Of a DNA stretch of 39,862 bases, positions 1 to 7,700 are shown one piece after another. Source of the stretch: a virus; the IMG/VR virus record IMGVR_UViG_3300046660_000802, positions 1-39,862 of that record; one strand, written 5' to 3'. Made by a program: the position numbers and the translations under genes. The notes under the pieces were generated by a model. That model had not been told where the DNA came from and made no database searches. It saw nothing but the letters and a program-made list of their open reading frames with translations. How positions within the stretch are numbered: position 1 is the first letter of the stretch; each line of letters opens with the position of its first letter.

Positions 1-807
1 ATGCTTTTAGGGAAAAGCTGCAAAAAAGCATTCAATATAAAAAACATAAAAAAAATAAAAGTCGGCACTTTATTTGAATATAGAAAAATAGAAAACCTCG
101 AAATAGCAGATTTACACGAAGGCCGCCTTACGTTTACTTTAAAAGTTGATGGGATCGTGCCCATTAAACCAAAATGGATAAATACCATTTTTGACGGAGC
201 AATTGAACTTGAACACGACGAGAAAGAAGCCACCTTCCAAACCTTAGGTACTTACAACATAGAAGTCGTAACACTTACGATACTAAAAGCAGAGAAACAA
301 TATTTCATCAAAGACTCAGAAGTAAACATAAAAAGAGAGGCGCATAACAGCTTTATATTTTGCATGTCGCACGTTCGAAAAACCACCGACTGTATCGGCA
401 TATTTAAAGGTTACGACGACTATTGGTATCTGTCAGATAAACGTGCTCACCTATTTGGATTAACCTTAGGAAAGGTTCTGCTCAACACCATTACGAAGGA
501 ACATAAAAAAGGCAATTACATTATTTCAAAAGACGCAATACCAGACGAACTAGATATTATGTTGACATTTGGAAGAATCACATACCAAGATAGGGAGACT
601 CACATTTCCAAAGACAGCGTTATTACAATAGAAGAATACGCATCAAAAATTGACAATATGGCGTTTACAAAACCATCTATCCCATTCGAACCCGAAAAAG
701 AGTTTCGTTTCCAATATACGATCTATGGAAAGGACGGCTTGATATACCAACCATTGGTAGACAACATAATCCTAGACGCCGAAGAATTGCTTCAGTTTGT
801 ATTTTAG
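1..807 (+). CDS. AT-rich accessory protein of unknown function (candidate moron)
   Basis: A 268-residue open frame begins at the first base of the window, so a start further upstream cannot be excluded. I do not recognise the family. The product looks soluble, without a signal peptide or membrane segment, and is rich in Lys, Ile, Glu and Phe. The N-terminal part reads GTLFEYRKIENLEIADLHEG and the C-terminal part has an EKEFRFQY stretch. Base composition is clearly more AT-rich than the phage genes next to it. It lies on the strand opposite to the late operon, beyond the lysis genes, which is a usual place for lysogenic-conversion cargo. It could also be a host gene at the prophage border. Function is unknown. 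Confidence 0.75.
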   Translation: MLLGKSCKKAFNIKNIKKIKVGTLFEYRKIENLEIADLHEGRLTFTLKVDGIVPIKPKWINTIFDGAIELEHDEKEATFQTLGTYNIEVVTLTILKAEKQYFIKDSEVNIKREAHNSFIFCMSHVRKTTDCIGIFKGYDDYWYLSDKRAHLFGLTLGKVLLNTITKEHKKGNYIISKDAIPDELDIMLTFGRITYQDRETHISKDSVITIEEYASKIDNMAFTKPSIPFEPEKEFRFQYTIYGKDGLIYQPLVDNIILDAEELLQFVF

Positions 808-853
808 TAGCGGAAGAAAATCCCACCTCAGGCGTCCTGACGACCGCACACAA

Positions 854-1153
854 TCAAACCTCCCTACACCACCACGACTGCGCATACAGGCAGCCTTCGA
901 TTTCCTCAAGGCCGCTTAGCGTGAAAGCGTTGGTCGCCATCCCTGAGATTCGCGCATCCAGCAGCGGTGGAAGCGGTACCGCATCAAGCGGCATGCCTGC
1001 CGGGCGGATCTCTGCAATGTCGCTGGTTCGGTTCAACTGCTCGCACATCTGATTCCTGATGTTGATATCGGCGCGAACGCCGACAGTTTGCCGGATTGCC
1101 TTCCAGTCCCTGGCAACACCCTTCTCTCTCATGCGCGTAATGATGAAGTACAT
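854..1153 (-). CDS. Hypothetical protein at the end of the late operon
   Basis: This encodes 99 residues and is not recognised. It is the last minus-strand gene after the Rz/Rz1 spanin pair, so it would be expressed late. The sequence has no clear membrane segment. It includes a Pro-rich middle (DAVPLPPLLDARISG) and a C-terminal tail with adjacent Trp residues (YAQSWWCREV). The start at 1153 has only a weak Shine-Dalgarno sequence (TAGG). An internal ATG at 1132 (MREKGVARDWK) is an alternative. Whether it is translated is moderately certain because composition and position fit the operon. Confidence 0.5.
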   Translation of the reverse strand: MYFIITRMREKGVARDWKAIRQTVGVRADINIRNQMCEQLNRTSDIAEIRPAGMPLDAVPLPPLLDARISGMATNAFTLSGLEEIEGCLYAQSWWCREV

Positions 1154-1205
1154 GACCTACTCGACACTGGATAAATAAACAGTATCGTAAACGAATGCCA
1201 AGCCT

Positions 1206-1736
1206 TCAATGAAGAGCTGACGATCGGATCAACCCGTCATAAGCCTGCTCGCAGGTCACTCCCCGAGTTCTGGCTTGGTCAGCAATTGCAGCCAGGTCTC
1301 CCGCTCGCTGATCAGCGCGCTTGAACACGTCGGCAAGCACAGCGGCGGCACGGGCAGCTGCCTTGCTTGAGGCGGCAGTGCAGGAATTTCCGCCGGCTTC
1401 ACTGGCTGCGAGTCGACGGGCAAGGCTGGCGGCGGCGAGCTGCACGCCGTCAGCAGAAGCGCGAGCGGCAGCAGCATCAGCCGTCGCTTGATCGATGATG
1501 CGTTGGCCATCTTGAACCGCCTTGTTGATTGACTGTTGGTAGGCCTGCTCCTTGGTGCGCGCAGCGGCCTCATTGCGCGCCCTCGCCTCGGCATCCTGGG
1601 TGTCACGGTCACTCCATTTTGTCTGCCACTTTTCATCCGTGACCGTTACGCCGTGGTGATAGGCGCCGAACAGCGCGCCAAATGCCAGACCCAGTGCAGC
1701 CAAGTACGGGAGACCCCGTAGCCAGATTGGTTTCAT
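1206..1736 (-). CDS. Rz: Rz-like inner-membrane spanin (DUF2514 type)
   Basis: This is an i-spanin of 176 residues. An N-terminal transmembrane anchor (about residues 9-26, LPYLAALGLAFGALFGAYHH) is followed by a long Ala/Arg/Gln/Glu-rich helical, probably coiled-coil region, the usual DUF2514/Rz plan. In the Rz/Rz1 system the i-spanin spans the periplasm and, with an outer-membrane lipoprotein, fuses inner and outer membranes at the last step of lysis. It follows the endolysin gene directly, with a start-stop overlap at 1733-1736. A second reading frame inside it encodes the matching lipoprotein (1256-1510). Two Cys residues in the C-terminal third could form disulfides. Identity as a spanin is well supported by the embedded partner. 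Confidence 0.85.
   Translation of the reverse strand: MKPIWLRGLPYLAALGLAFGALFGAYHHGVTVTDEKWQTKWSDRDTQDAEARARNEAAARTKEQAYQQSINKAVQDGQRIIDQATADAAAARASADGVQLAAASLARRLAASEAGGNSCTAASSKAAARAAAVLADVFKRADQRAGDLAAIADQARTRGVTCEQAYDGLIRSSALH
1256..1510 (-). CDS. Rz1: Rz1-like outer-membrane lipoprotein spanin, embedded in Rz
   Basis: This 84-residue frame lies wholly inside Rz in another reading frame. I chose the ATG at 1510 (MANASSIKRRLML). From there the product has a basic N terminus, a short hydrophobic stretch and a lipobox LLTAC followed by SSPPPALP, which is a type II lipoprotein signal with a Pro-rich mature part. That matches lambda Rz1. The longer open frame to 1636 would put an Arg-rich extension in front of the signal sequence and is unlikely. 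An AAGGCGG-like Shine-Dalgarno stretch precedes 1510. The mature protein (about 65 residues) is longer than lambda Rz1 and would sit in the outer membrane facing the periplasm. Confidence 0.88.
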   Translation of the reverse strand: MANASSIKRRLMLLPLALLLTACSSPPPALPVDSQPVKPAEIPALPPQARQLPVPPLCLPTCSSALISERETWLQLLTKPELGE

Positions 1737-2158
1737 GGCACATCCTTGAAGAACACATGGTGACCGAGCGCCAGCGTCTGCTTGGCACCTTTCACCCAGG
1801 CCGGTGGCTTGGGCATGGTGGTCGCGTAGTAGTGCGTGGCACCGCCGGTAGGATCCGGCACCTTTCCATCGACTACCTGGTCAGCGGCAATCCGCGCCTG
1901 CGCGAGCTCACGAAATGGAATCTTCTTGGCGCCACTCAGGTACGCGAAGTTTGGGTCGTTCCTGTTCCAGCAGCTGAACTGATAGGGCTTCTGGCACACG
2001 CCGGCATAGCCCTCCCCCCACCACGACTTGGTCTTGCCATCGTTCACCCGGTTGCAGATGGTCCAGGCCACGGCGATCTGGCCGGCCAGGGATTCGCCGC
2101 GGGCCTCGCCCCACAACGTGCGAGCGAGGATGTCGCGGTCATTCTCGGATACGGTCAT
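1733..2158 (-). CDS. Endolysin, SleB/Hydrolase_2-type cell wall hydrolase
   Basis: This 141-residue protein covers essentially a single Hydrolase_2 (SleB/CwlJ-like) domain. The family signature is LARTLWGEARGES near the N terminus, where the Glu residues are the likely catalytic acids. It is followed by AVAWTICNRVNDGK and GATHYYATTMPKPPAWV near the end. The enzyme should cleave peptidoglycan glycan strands. There is no signal peptide or SAR segment, so release depends on a holin. The upstream open frame extends to 2299, but the ATG at 2158 has a good GGAG seven bases away and sits just past a terminator hairpin, and the extra residues do not resemble the family. The gene overlaps the start of Rz. 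The holin is far away, at 24 kb. Confidence 0.88.
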   Translation of the reverse strand: MTVSENDRDILARTLWGEARGESLAGQIAVAWTICNRVNDGKTKSWWGEGYAGVCQKPYQFSCWNRNDPNFAYLSGAKKIPFRELAQARIAADQVVDGKVPDPTGGATHYYATTMPKPPAWVKGAKQTLALGHHVFFKDVP

Positions 2159-2172
2159 CACTTTTCTCCGGG

Positions 2173-2198
2173 CAAAAAAAATCCCGCACTTGGCGGGC
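2173..2198 (-). terminator. Intrinsic terminator between tail and lysis genes
   Basis: On the minus strand a 5-bp GC stem (CCCGC/GCGGG, plus-strand 2183-2187 and 2193-2197) is followed at once by a run of eight T. It lies after the tail chaperone-like gene and before the endolysin. It would need antitermination for the lysis genes to be expressed from the late promoter. Confidence 0.75.
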
Positions 2199-2217
2199 CT
2201 TGGTGTGCGCATGGCAC

Positions 2218-2478
2218 TCAGGCTTCGTTGGACTCGGACGCTTCGGCACTCACCGGCAACGGGTACCGGGCTTTGATGGCGGCCACCGAGGCGAGCCACG
2301 CGGTGTAGTCAGGCTCCAGGCCTTGGGAGAGCGCGTCATAGTCAGCCTCCAAGCGCAACGGATCTGACTCGGCAAGGTAAGCGGTGCGACGCGCATTGAG
2401 CGCAGCTTCAAGCTCCGCATTCTTGCGATCTTCCTGCTGCTGCTCGGCGGTGATCATTTGGCTGAAGTCGATGTTCAT
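2218..2478 (-). CDS. Tail-fibre-associated protein, probable fibre assembly chaperone
   Basis: An 86-residue acidic, largely helical protein sits next to the tail fibre gene. The region QQEDRKNAELEAALNARR followed by DYTAWLASVAAIKARYPLP resembles the C-terminal part of phage tail-fibre assembly and XkdW-like proteins, which carry a Trp and a YPLP-type end in the same place. From family knowledge such proteins help fold or attach distal fibres, but the match here is from memory and weak. It overlaps the preceding gene by four bases (2475-2478), which suggests translational coupling in the tail-fibre cluster. Confidence 0.5.
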   Translation of the reverse strand: MNIDFSQMITAEQQQEDRKNAELEAALNARRTAYLAESDPLRLEADYDALSQGLEPDYTAWLASVAAIKARYPLPVSAEASESNEA

Positions 2479-2765
2479 TCTGGAAGCCTCACTTCACCAT
2501 CGGGTGGGTTAACAATGTCGCTGGGGAAGCGGACCGCGATACTGGAATCCGCGTCGCAAGGAATCCCCAGGGCGATAATGAGGTCACCATTGCGACGGGT
2601 CACATCACCCACCACATGCTGGCAGTGAACCGCCGACCAGGGCAGAACCGCACCCTCCGGCAGCTGCCGAAAATCGAACGACTCGTCATTGATGATCAGC
2701 ATATCGCCGGATTTTTGAACTGAAAGCGTCGCACGGCCGCCCTGCGGTGAAAGCTTGATGATCAT
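2475..2765 (-). CDS. Hypothetical protein of the tail-fibre cluster
   Basis: This gene encodes 96 residues from the ATG at 2765 (MIIKLSPQGGRATLSVQ). That ATG shares its A with the TGA of the fibre gene (TGATG), and an AGGAAGGTGG Shine-Dalgarno lies six bases upstream. A GTG at 2774 is possible but less well placed. The sequence is beta-rich with alternating hydrophobic residues (SGDMLIINDESFDFRQLP) and no membrane segment. I do not recognise a named family. Small proteins of this kind often lie between fibre and fibre-chaperone genes in Pseudomonas prophages, so a role in distal tail assembly is an inference from place only. Confidence 0.6.
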   Translation of the reverse strand: MIIKLSPQGGRATLSVQKSGDMLIINDESFDFRQLPEGAVLPWSAVHCQHVVGDVTRRNGDLIIALGIPCDADSSIAVRFPSDIVNPPDGEVRLPE

Positions 2766-3544
2766 CAGAACCACCTTCCTATTGCTAAATACCGGCCACC
2801 GGAGATTGTTTGAGCGGTCGGACCATTTCTGTAAACCGCCTTGGCAGACCAGTTGGCCCTTGAGTTATCTGTGGTGTAGCCATACACATCAAGACTTGAT
2901 TGAGGGGTGCCAAAGGCCTGAAAGGTGTAGGTGGTGTCCACAAACAGAACCGGGAACACGCCCAGTGGCGACACCGTCGCGATGGCACCTGCGGCCACTG
3001 CGAAGTCCGCAATTGGCCCCGTGCAAATCAACCGGCCATCTGCAAATTTCGTGGCCTCACCATTGGCGTTCACCACCTTTTCAAAAATGGCGCCGGTCGG
3101 TACACCGCCGCCTTGCGAGGCGGTTCCGAGAATGGCCGCGACAGCAGCGGCGCCCAGGCCCAAGCCGGAACGGGCCAAAGCCTGAGTCGTGCCACCCGTC
3201 CCGCCTTTGGCCACGGGCACCACGTTTTCAGTAGAGACCGCGCCGAGCCCGGCCAACGTCGCGCCCCATTGGTCGACCAATTGCCGTAGACGGTCGGCGG
3301 ACTCTTTCACGTACCCCTGCATCGGCGCCAGGGCATACACCCCGCCAGATGCGGTAGCACCTTGATACGCGGGGAGAATCGAAAGCACCGTGGCGCTGAC
3401 GATGTTCGAGACTTCGTACCAGCGCCCATCCGGGCCTTGAAAAGCATCACCCACACGGGCGTTGGCGGCAAAGGCCGTACCGGTGCCGGTCACGGTGGTG
3501 CCGCCGCTGGTGACAGCGACTGTTCCTGATCTGTACCAGGGCAT
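2765..3544 (-). CDS. Tail fibre protein
   Basis: This 259-residue protein has the features of a Pseudomonas siphovirus fibre. The N-terminal part (MPWYRSGTVAVTSGGTTVTGTGTAF) is a repetitive beta-rich attachment module found on tail fibres. It is followed by GPDGRWYEV, a helical linker (about 100-120) and the VPVAKGGTGGTTQALARSGLGLG motif that many fibres carry before their receptor-binding part. The C-terminal half is a compact beta domain. It would bind the cell surface at the tail tip. It is preceded by an AAGGAAC Shine-Dalgarno and coupled to the next gene. The C-terminal domain probably sets host range, but its ligand cannot be read from the sequence. Confidence 0.82.
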   Translation of the reverse strand: MPWYRSGTVAVTSGGTTVTGTGTAFAANARVGDAFQGPDGRWYEVSNIVSATVLSILPAYQGATASGGVYALAPMQGYVKESADRLRQLVDQWGATLAGLGAVSTENVVPVAKGGTGGTTQALARSGLGLGAAAVAAILGTASQGGGVPTGAIFEKVVNANGEATKFADGRLICTGPIADFAVAAGAIATVSPLGVFPVLFVDTTYTFQAFGTPQSSLDVYGYTTDNSRANWSAKAVYRNGPTAQTISGGRYLAIGRWF

Positions 3545-3553
3545 GGTTGTTCC

Positions 3554-4423
3554 TTATCCGAAGGGAAATGGGAGGTTTGCAGTTCTGATGATCAGTGCCG
3601 TTGGGAGCAGGGTTGGAATGTTCTGCCACTGATAACCGTTCACGGCTAGGATCTGGGTGTCGTAGGTTGACGCGGCAGAATTCGCCATCATGAAGGTTAT
3701 AAAGCCCGTTCCCCCATATACGCCCTCAACACACCCCGAGTTTGATGCCTGGGCAATAGGACTCAGGTCAGTGCCGATTGTAAGACCACACCCGCGAGAC
3801 CATGGCAGGTGGGCCGCGTACTCGACGCCCGCAGTGAAGTTGTAGGTGAAAGTGCATTGCGCACGGGGGTAGATGATCCGACCAGATGCACTAGTCCCAC
3901 TCGTCTGCAGCATCTGGTTAGTACCCCCAGTGTAGGGGAGGCCGGATGGAGCGGGTGGAGACTGTGTCCCAATGATGTTCAAGGCTGGCTGGAGTGAATT
4001 GAACGTGCAGTTACCCGAGGTATCAAACGTCTTGAGGTACGGAGACCCGGCGATGTTGTCCGCCATCAGGTCAAAGCAGTAGTACTTAGTCGAGGGGCTC
4101 GCATTGACATAGTAGAATGTAATGGTTGTCCCCGACTGCGTGGTTCCATTCAGGCAGCCAGGCCCGACCAGGAACACGATGGGGGACTTGAAGTTGGCCA
4201 GTGTGAACCCGTGCATGATATCGAGCGAGTTGTCATTCGCAACAATCTCGTTTGGTGCCGTCCAACTTGCACCATCGTTCTTATCTAGCCCAGGCGACTT
4301 GAGCCCCCTACGTCCCCAATTGCTGATGTAGGCAAGGTTCCCGCTTTTCACCAACCCATATGTAATCTTGCTGGTATCGAAGAGCAGGCTACCGTCCAAC
4401 TTCTTAACGATCAGGCCAGTCAT
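3554..4423 (-). CDS. Tail-tip associated hypothetical protein
   Basis: A 289-residue beta-rich protein lies between the J-like tail tip protein and the fibre. The N terminus (MTGLIVKKLDGSLLFDTSKITYGLV) resembles that of the preceding gene (MTGLVLKDALDRVMVDMT), which suggests a shared anchoring segment. The rest is rich in Ser, Thr, Gly, Asn and aromatic residues, as in secreted or receptor-binding virion proteins. Start and stop of the two genes overlap as TGATG at 4423. I infer a minor tail-tip or fibre-accessory role. No enzyme motif is visible and I cannot name the family. Confidence 0.6.
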   Translation of the reverse strand: MTGLIVKKLDGSLLFDTSKITYGLVKSGNLAYISNWGRRGLKSPGLDKNDGASWTAPNEIVANDNSLDIMHGFTLANFKSPIVFLVGPGCLNGTTQSGTTITFYYVNASPSTKYYCFDLMADNIAGSPYLKTFDTSGNCTFNSLQPALNIIGTQSPPAPSGLPYTGGTNQMLQTSGTSASGRIIYPRAQCTFTYNFTAGVEYAAHLPWSRGCGLTIGTDLSPIAQASNSGCVEGVYGGTGFITFMMANSAASTYDTQILAVNGYQWQNIPTLLPTALIIRTANLPFPFG

Positions 4424-4722
4424 CAGAAGTACCCGTAGTAGATTCTAGCGTTGGCTGCGAAGAAGCCCCAACCGTTTGTGGGAAAGGAGTAGACCCAGGT
4501 CAACGACGTGCCCGATAGAGTCACGCCGGGTATCTTCCCGTAGAGGCCTACGCTCACGATGGGCACGACGATGAAGTATGCGGTCTTTCCAGCGGGGGGC
4601 GCCGGTATGGTTGTCCCACCATTTACAGCGCCCGTTGTAACCGACCCCATTGTCTGGCTGATGTTCATGGTCATATCGACCATTACCCGATCCAGTGCGT
4701 CCTTGAGTACAAGTCCAGTCAT
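4423..4722 (-). CDS. Small tail-tip associated hypothetical protein
   Basis: This 99-residue protein follows the central tail-tip protein gene by only ten bases and has a strong GGAGGGG Shine-Dalgarno. It starts MTGLVLKDALDRVMVDMT, similar to the start of the next gene, then has hydrophobic, Gly-rich beta segments (AYFIVVPIVSVGLYG) that are not long enough for a clear membrane helix. I infer that it belongs to the tail tip. The shared N terminus suggests duplication followed by C-terminal divergence. Function unknown. Confidence 0.58.
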   Translation of the reverse strand: MTGLVLKDALDRVMVDMTMNISQTMGSVTTGAVNGGTTIPAPPAGKTAYFIVVPIVSVGLYGKIPGVTLSGTSLTWVYSFPTNGWGFFAANARIYYGYF

Positions 4723-4732
4723 TGGCCCCTCC

Positions 4733-7700
4733 TCAGAGACTCATGTCGATCCCCAGCACTCCGTTGGGATGGTAAAACTTGATGGAGGTGTTGGAGAGCT
4801 GCATCCGTGCCCCGCCCGCCGTACCGTTCAGTTCCCACGGGCCGGTCTTCGGAAAGATCCACCCCTGAGTGGCTGCGATGTAGTCAGTCGACTGGAGCGA
4901 GCCCCCGATCTTGGCGTTGGTGATGGTGCCGTCCTGGATGAACGCCGAGTTCATGAACACCTGGCCACCCGTAACAGCAAACGGAGAGGACAGCGTCCCG
5001 CTGATGCCGTTAACCACGGCAAACAGATCGGCGCTCACCAGGAACTTGCTTTGCAATCCCGCCGGACCGTTCTCAATGCCCAGGCCGATGCCCGCCGCCA
5101 CGTACTGACCCTGGCTGTTCAGCTGCATTTTTACCGACCACATCGTGCTGGCCTTGCCGTCGAGGGCTACCACCGCCTGACTGACCGTCTGCACGGTTGC
5201 GTTCGTGCTGCCGATAGACACTTCCAGCTGTTCCGAGCGCCGCGCCTGGGCTGTATCACCGTCCGCCCTGACGCGGGTTTCCTCGGCAAACTTCGCCGTA
5301 GATCCCCACGCCTGCAACGCTCCAGCCAGATCGCCCTCAGCGTCATCATCCCGCCCGGTCGTGTAAACAGCCTCGACGGTTGTCCGCATCGAAGCCACCG
5401 CCGCATCGGTTGTCACCTGAGCGTCTTGCACGTCCTGAATCTTCGCCGTGTTGTCATCGACCTCCAATTCAATCGTGTTGATCCTTCTCCCCAGCGCGTC
5501 ATCAGCACTAACGCGGGCCTCGGACTCAAAACCGATGTCTGCGGTATTGCTGCCAACCTTTGCACTCAACAAATCCAGGCGGCTCGCTGATGCAGTGCGG
5601 TCGGTGGCCAGCACCGTCTCCAGAGTACGGATTCCGGCTTGGTTGCCTGCGACCTGCGCATCGAGTGTGGTCAGGCGGATGGCCGTTGCTTCTCTTTCCG
5701 TAGCGGTGGTTCGCACTTCCACCGCGAACCTCGCGGCGCTATCCCACCCACTCAGCGCCCCGGCCAAGTCCCCTTCCCCATCCTCATCCCGGTACGACGC
5801 CTGCAGTGATTGCAGGGAAGACGATGTTGCCGTGACCTTGCCGTCCACCGTGCTGATGTCGCTCGTGTTTTTATCGATCTGCACAGTTTGAGCGTTGACC
5901 GTCGTCACGATGCCGCCGATGTCGAGCCAGTAGGTCGAATTAGGCGGCGCATTGGCCCCGCCGGCGTTGGCAGGCACGGCCTTGATGGCGGTATACAGGC
6001 GCTGGCCGCCGCGCACGTTGTCGTCCTTCAGGTAGCTTTTCGTCGGGACGTATTCCAGTGCATCAGTGATTCCGTCGATCTGGCCCTGAAGCTCCTCCTT
6101 GGCCGCATCAATCCGACCATTTACAGACGCCGGTCCGGCGCCGGAGATCTTGTCGATTTCACCCAGCAGATGCTCGCCAAGTTCGGACTCGGTGATTTGG
6201 CCGGAAATCATGTCCAGGATCGGGCCGGCTTCAGAGCTGGCCTGCCCCATCACGCCGGCTACCACTGGATAGAACGGGCCGATGTTGCCGGTCCGGTCGA
6301 CTAGGCGCGCCCAGAAGAAGAATCTCGCGCCGGCCAGCAGGCTTTGCATCCGGTAGTCGGCCTGCGGATAGGCCAAGTCTGCCAGCTTGGTCGCGGCGCC
6401 GAGACTATTGGTTGGGCCATACCAGATCTCGGTGCGCTGGGTGTCCCCGGCACCGGCTGGGAACCCCCATTTGATGCCGATCCCGAACAACTCGCTGGTG
6501 ACGGTCAGGAACGACACTGCCGGCGGTGACCCGGTTTTCCCCAGCAGGTTGGTGAGAACCGAGGTTGTAGGAATAGAAGCCACATTCAACGCACTGATTG
6601 CGCGAACCCTGGCCAAGTACTGGCCGGAGTAAATACCCCGCACATCCACCGCTAGCTCACCGGTGCGAGGAATCTTGACCCACTCGCGGGCACCCCAGCG
6701 CCATTCGACGTCATACCCAACAGCGCCTGGTGCAGAATCCCAGGCAATGGTCATGTTCGTGACGGCAATGCCCTGTTCAACAACGACATGCTGGCTGAGC
6801 AACACGCGGGCCGGTGCAGCCTGCGTGCCGACCGGAATACCGGTAATTGGCCGCGTATCAACGACCGCGCCGAAATCGATCGCATCGAACTTACTCGGCT
6901 CATGCTGAATCATCTCGAATTGAAACTGATGCCACTCAGGACGCGTCACGTTGCGGACATAGAACTGCATCAGCTTCAGGTCGTCGTAATCGATGGCCCA
7001 CCCACATTCGACCTGCGGTACCTCGCTGTAATCCGCCATAACGGTCAGCGCCCGGCCGACTGCCGACTTCACCACGCGGGCTTCTGACTTGCCGCTGGGC
7101 AGGTTGACGAAGAGCCTCGCACCGGCTGGTACCGGAGTATCGCGATCCAAGGTTATAACTCGACCGGCAACCGCTGAAATTCGCCCACCATTCGCACGAC
7201 CAGCCAGCGCAGGGTCGGCGATGGCAATCACCTGACCCGGCTTGGGGATTTGCCCATCAAGCCCCACGCGCATGGTGGCGCCACGTGTTTGCAACTGCTC
7301 GGTCAACAGCGCCCATTGTCCAGCGCGCTGCCCTTGGCCCAGCGATGTGCAGCCGATGGCGTCGACCGCGAGCTCGCGCACCATGCCCAGCTCGCCCATC
7401 GCGTCGTCATCAAACACTGGTTCCTTATCAGTCTCGAAACCTTGATTCGGATTATCCCAAGCAACCATCGCCAGGGTGTGCCGGTCGCGCGCCCGGGTGC
7501 CCTCGTACTTGATCTCACCGTTATTGAGGATCTGCGACGGGCTGTAGGTGTAGACCGGATCGCCGGGCATATCGGCGTTGACGACAATCTGGCTGCCGTC
7601 CCAGTAAGCCATGCCATGGAAAATCGAGGCCAGGTCCTGCAATACCGCATAGGCTTCGGCCTGTTTCTGAAAGTACAGGTTGCAGGTGAAACGAGGTTCT

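Noticed and set aside
1682-2308. 208-codon plus-strand frame opposite the endolysin
   Set aside because: It mirrors the well-supported endolysin gene and crosses its terminator; it has no recognisable domain.
4559-5590. 343-codon plus-strand frame opposite the end of J
   Set aside because: Arg/His-rich shadow of J with no domain and no Shine-Dalgarno of note.
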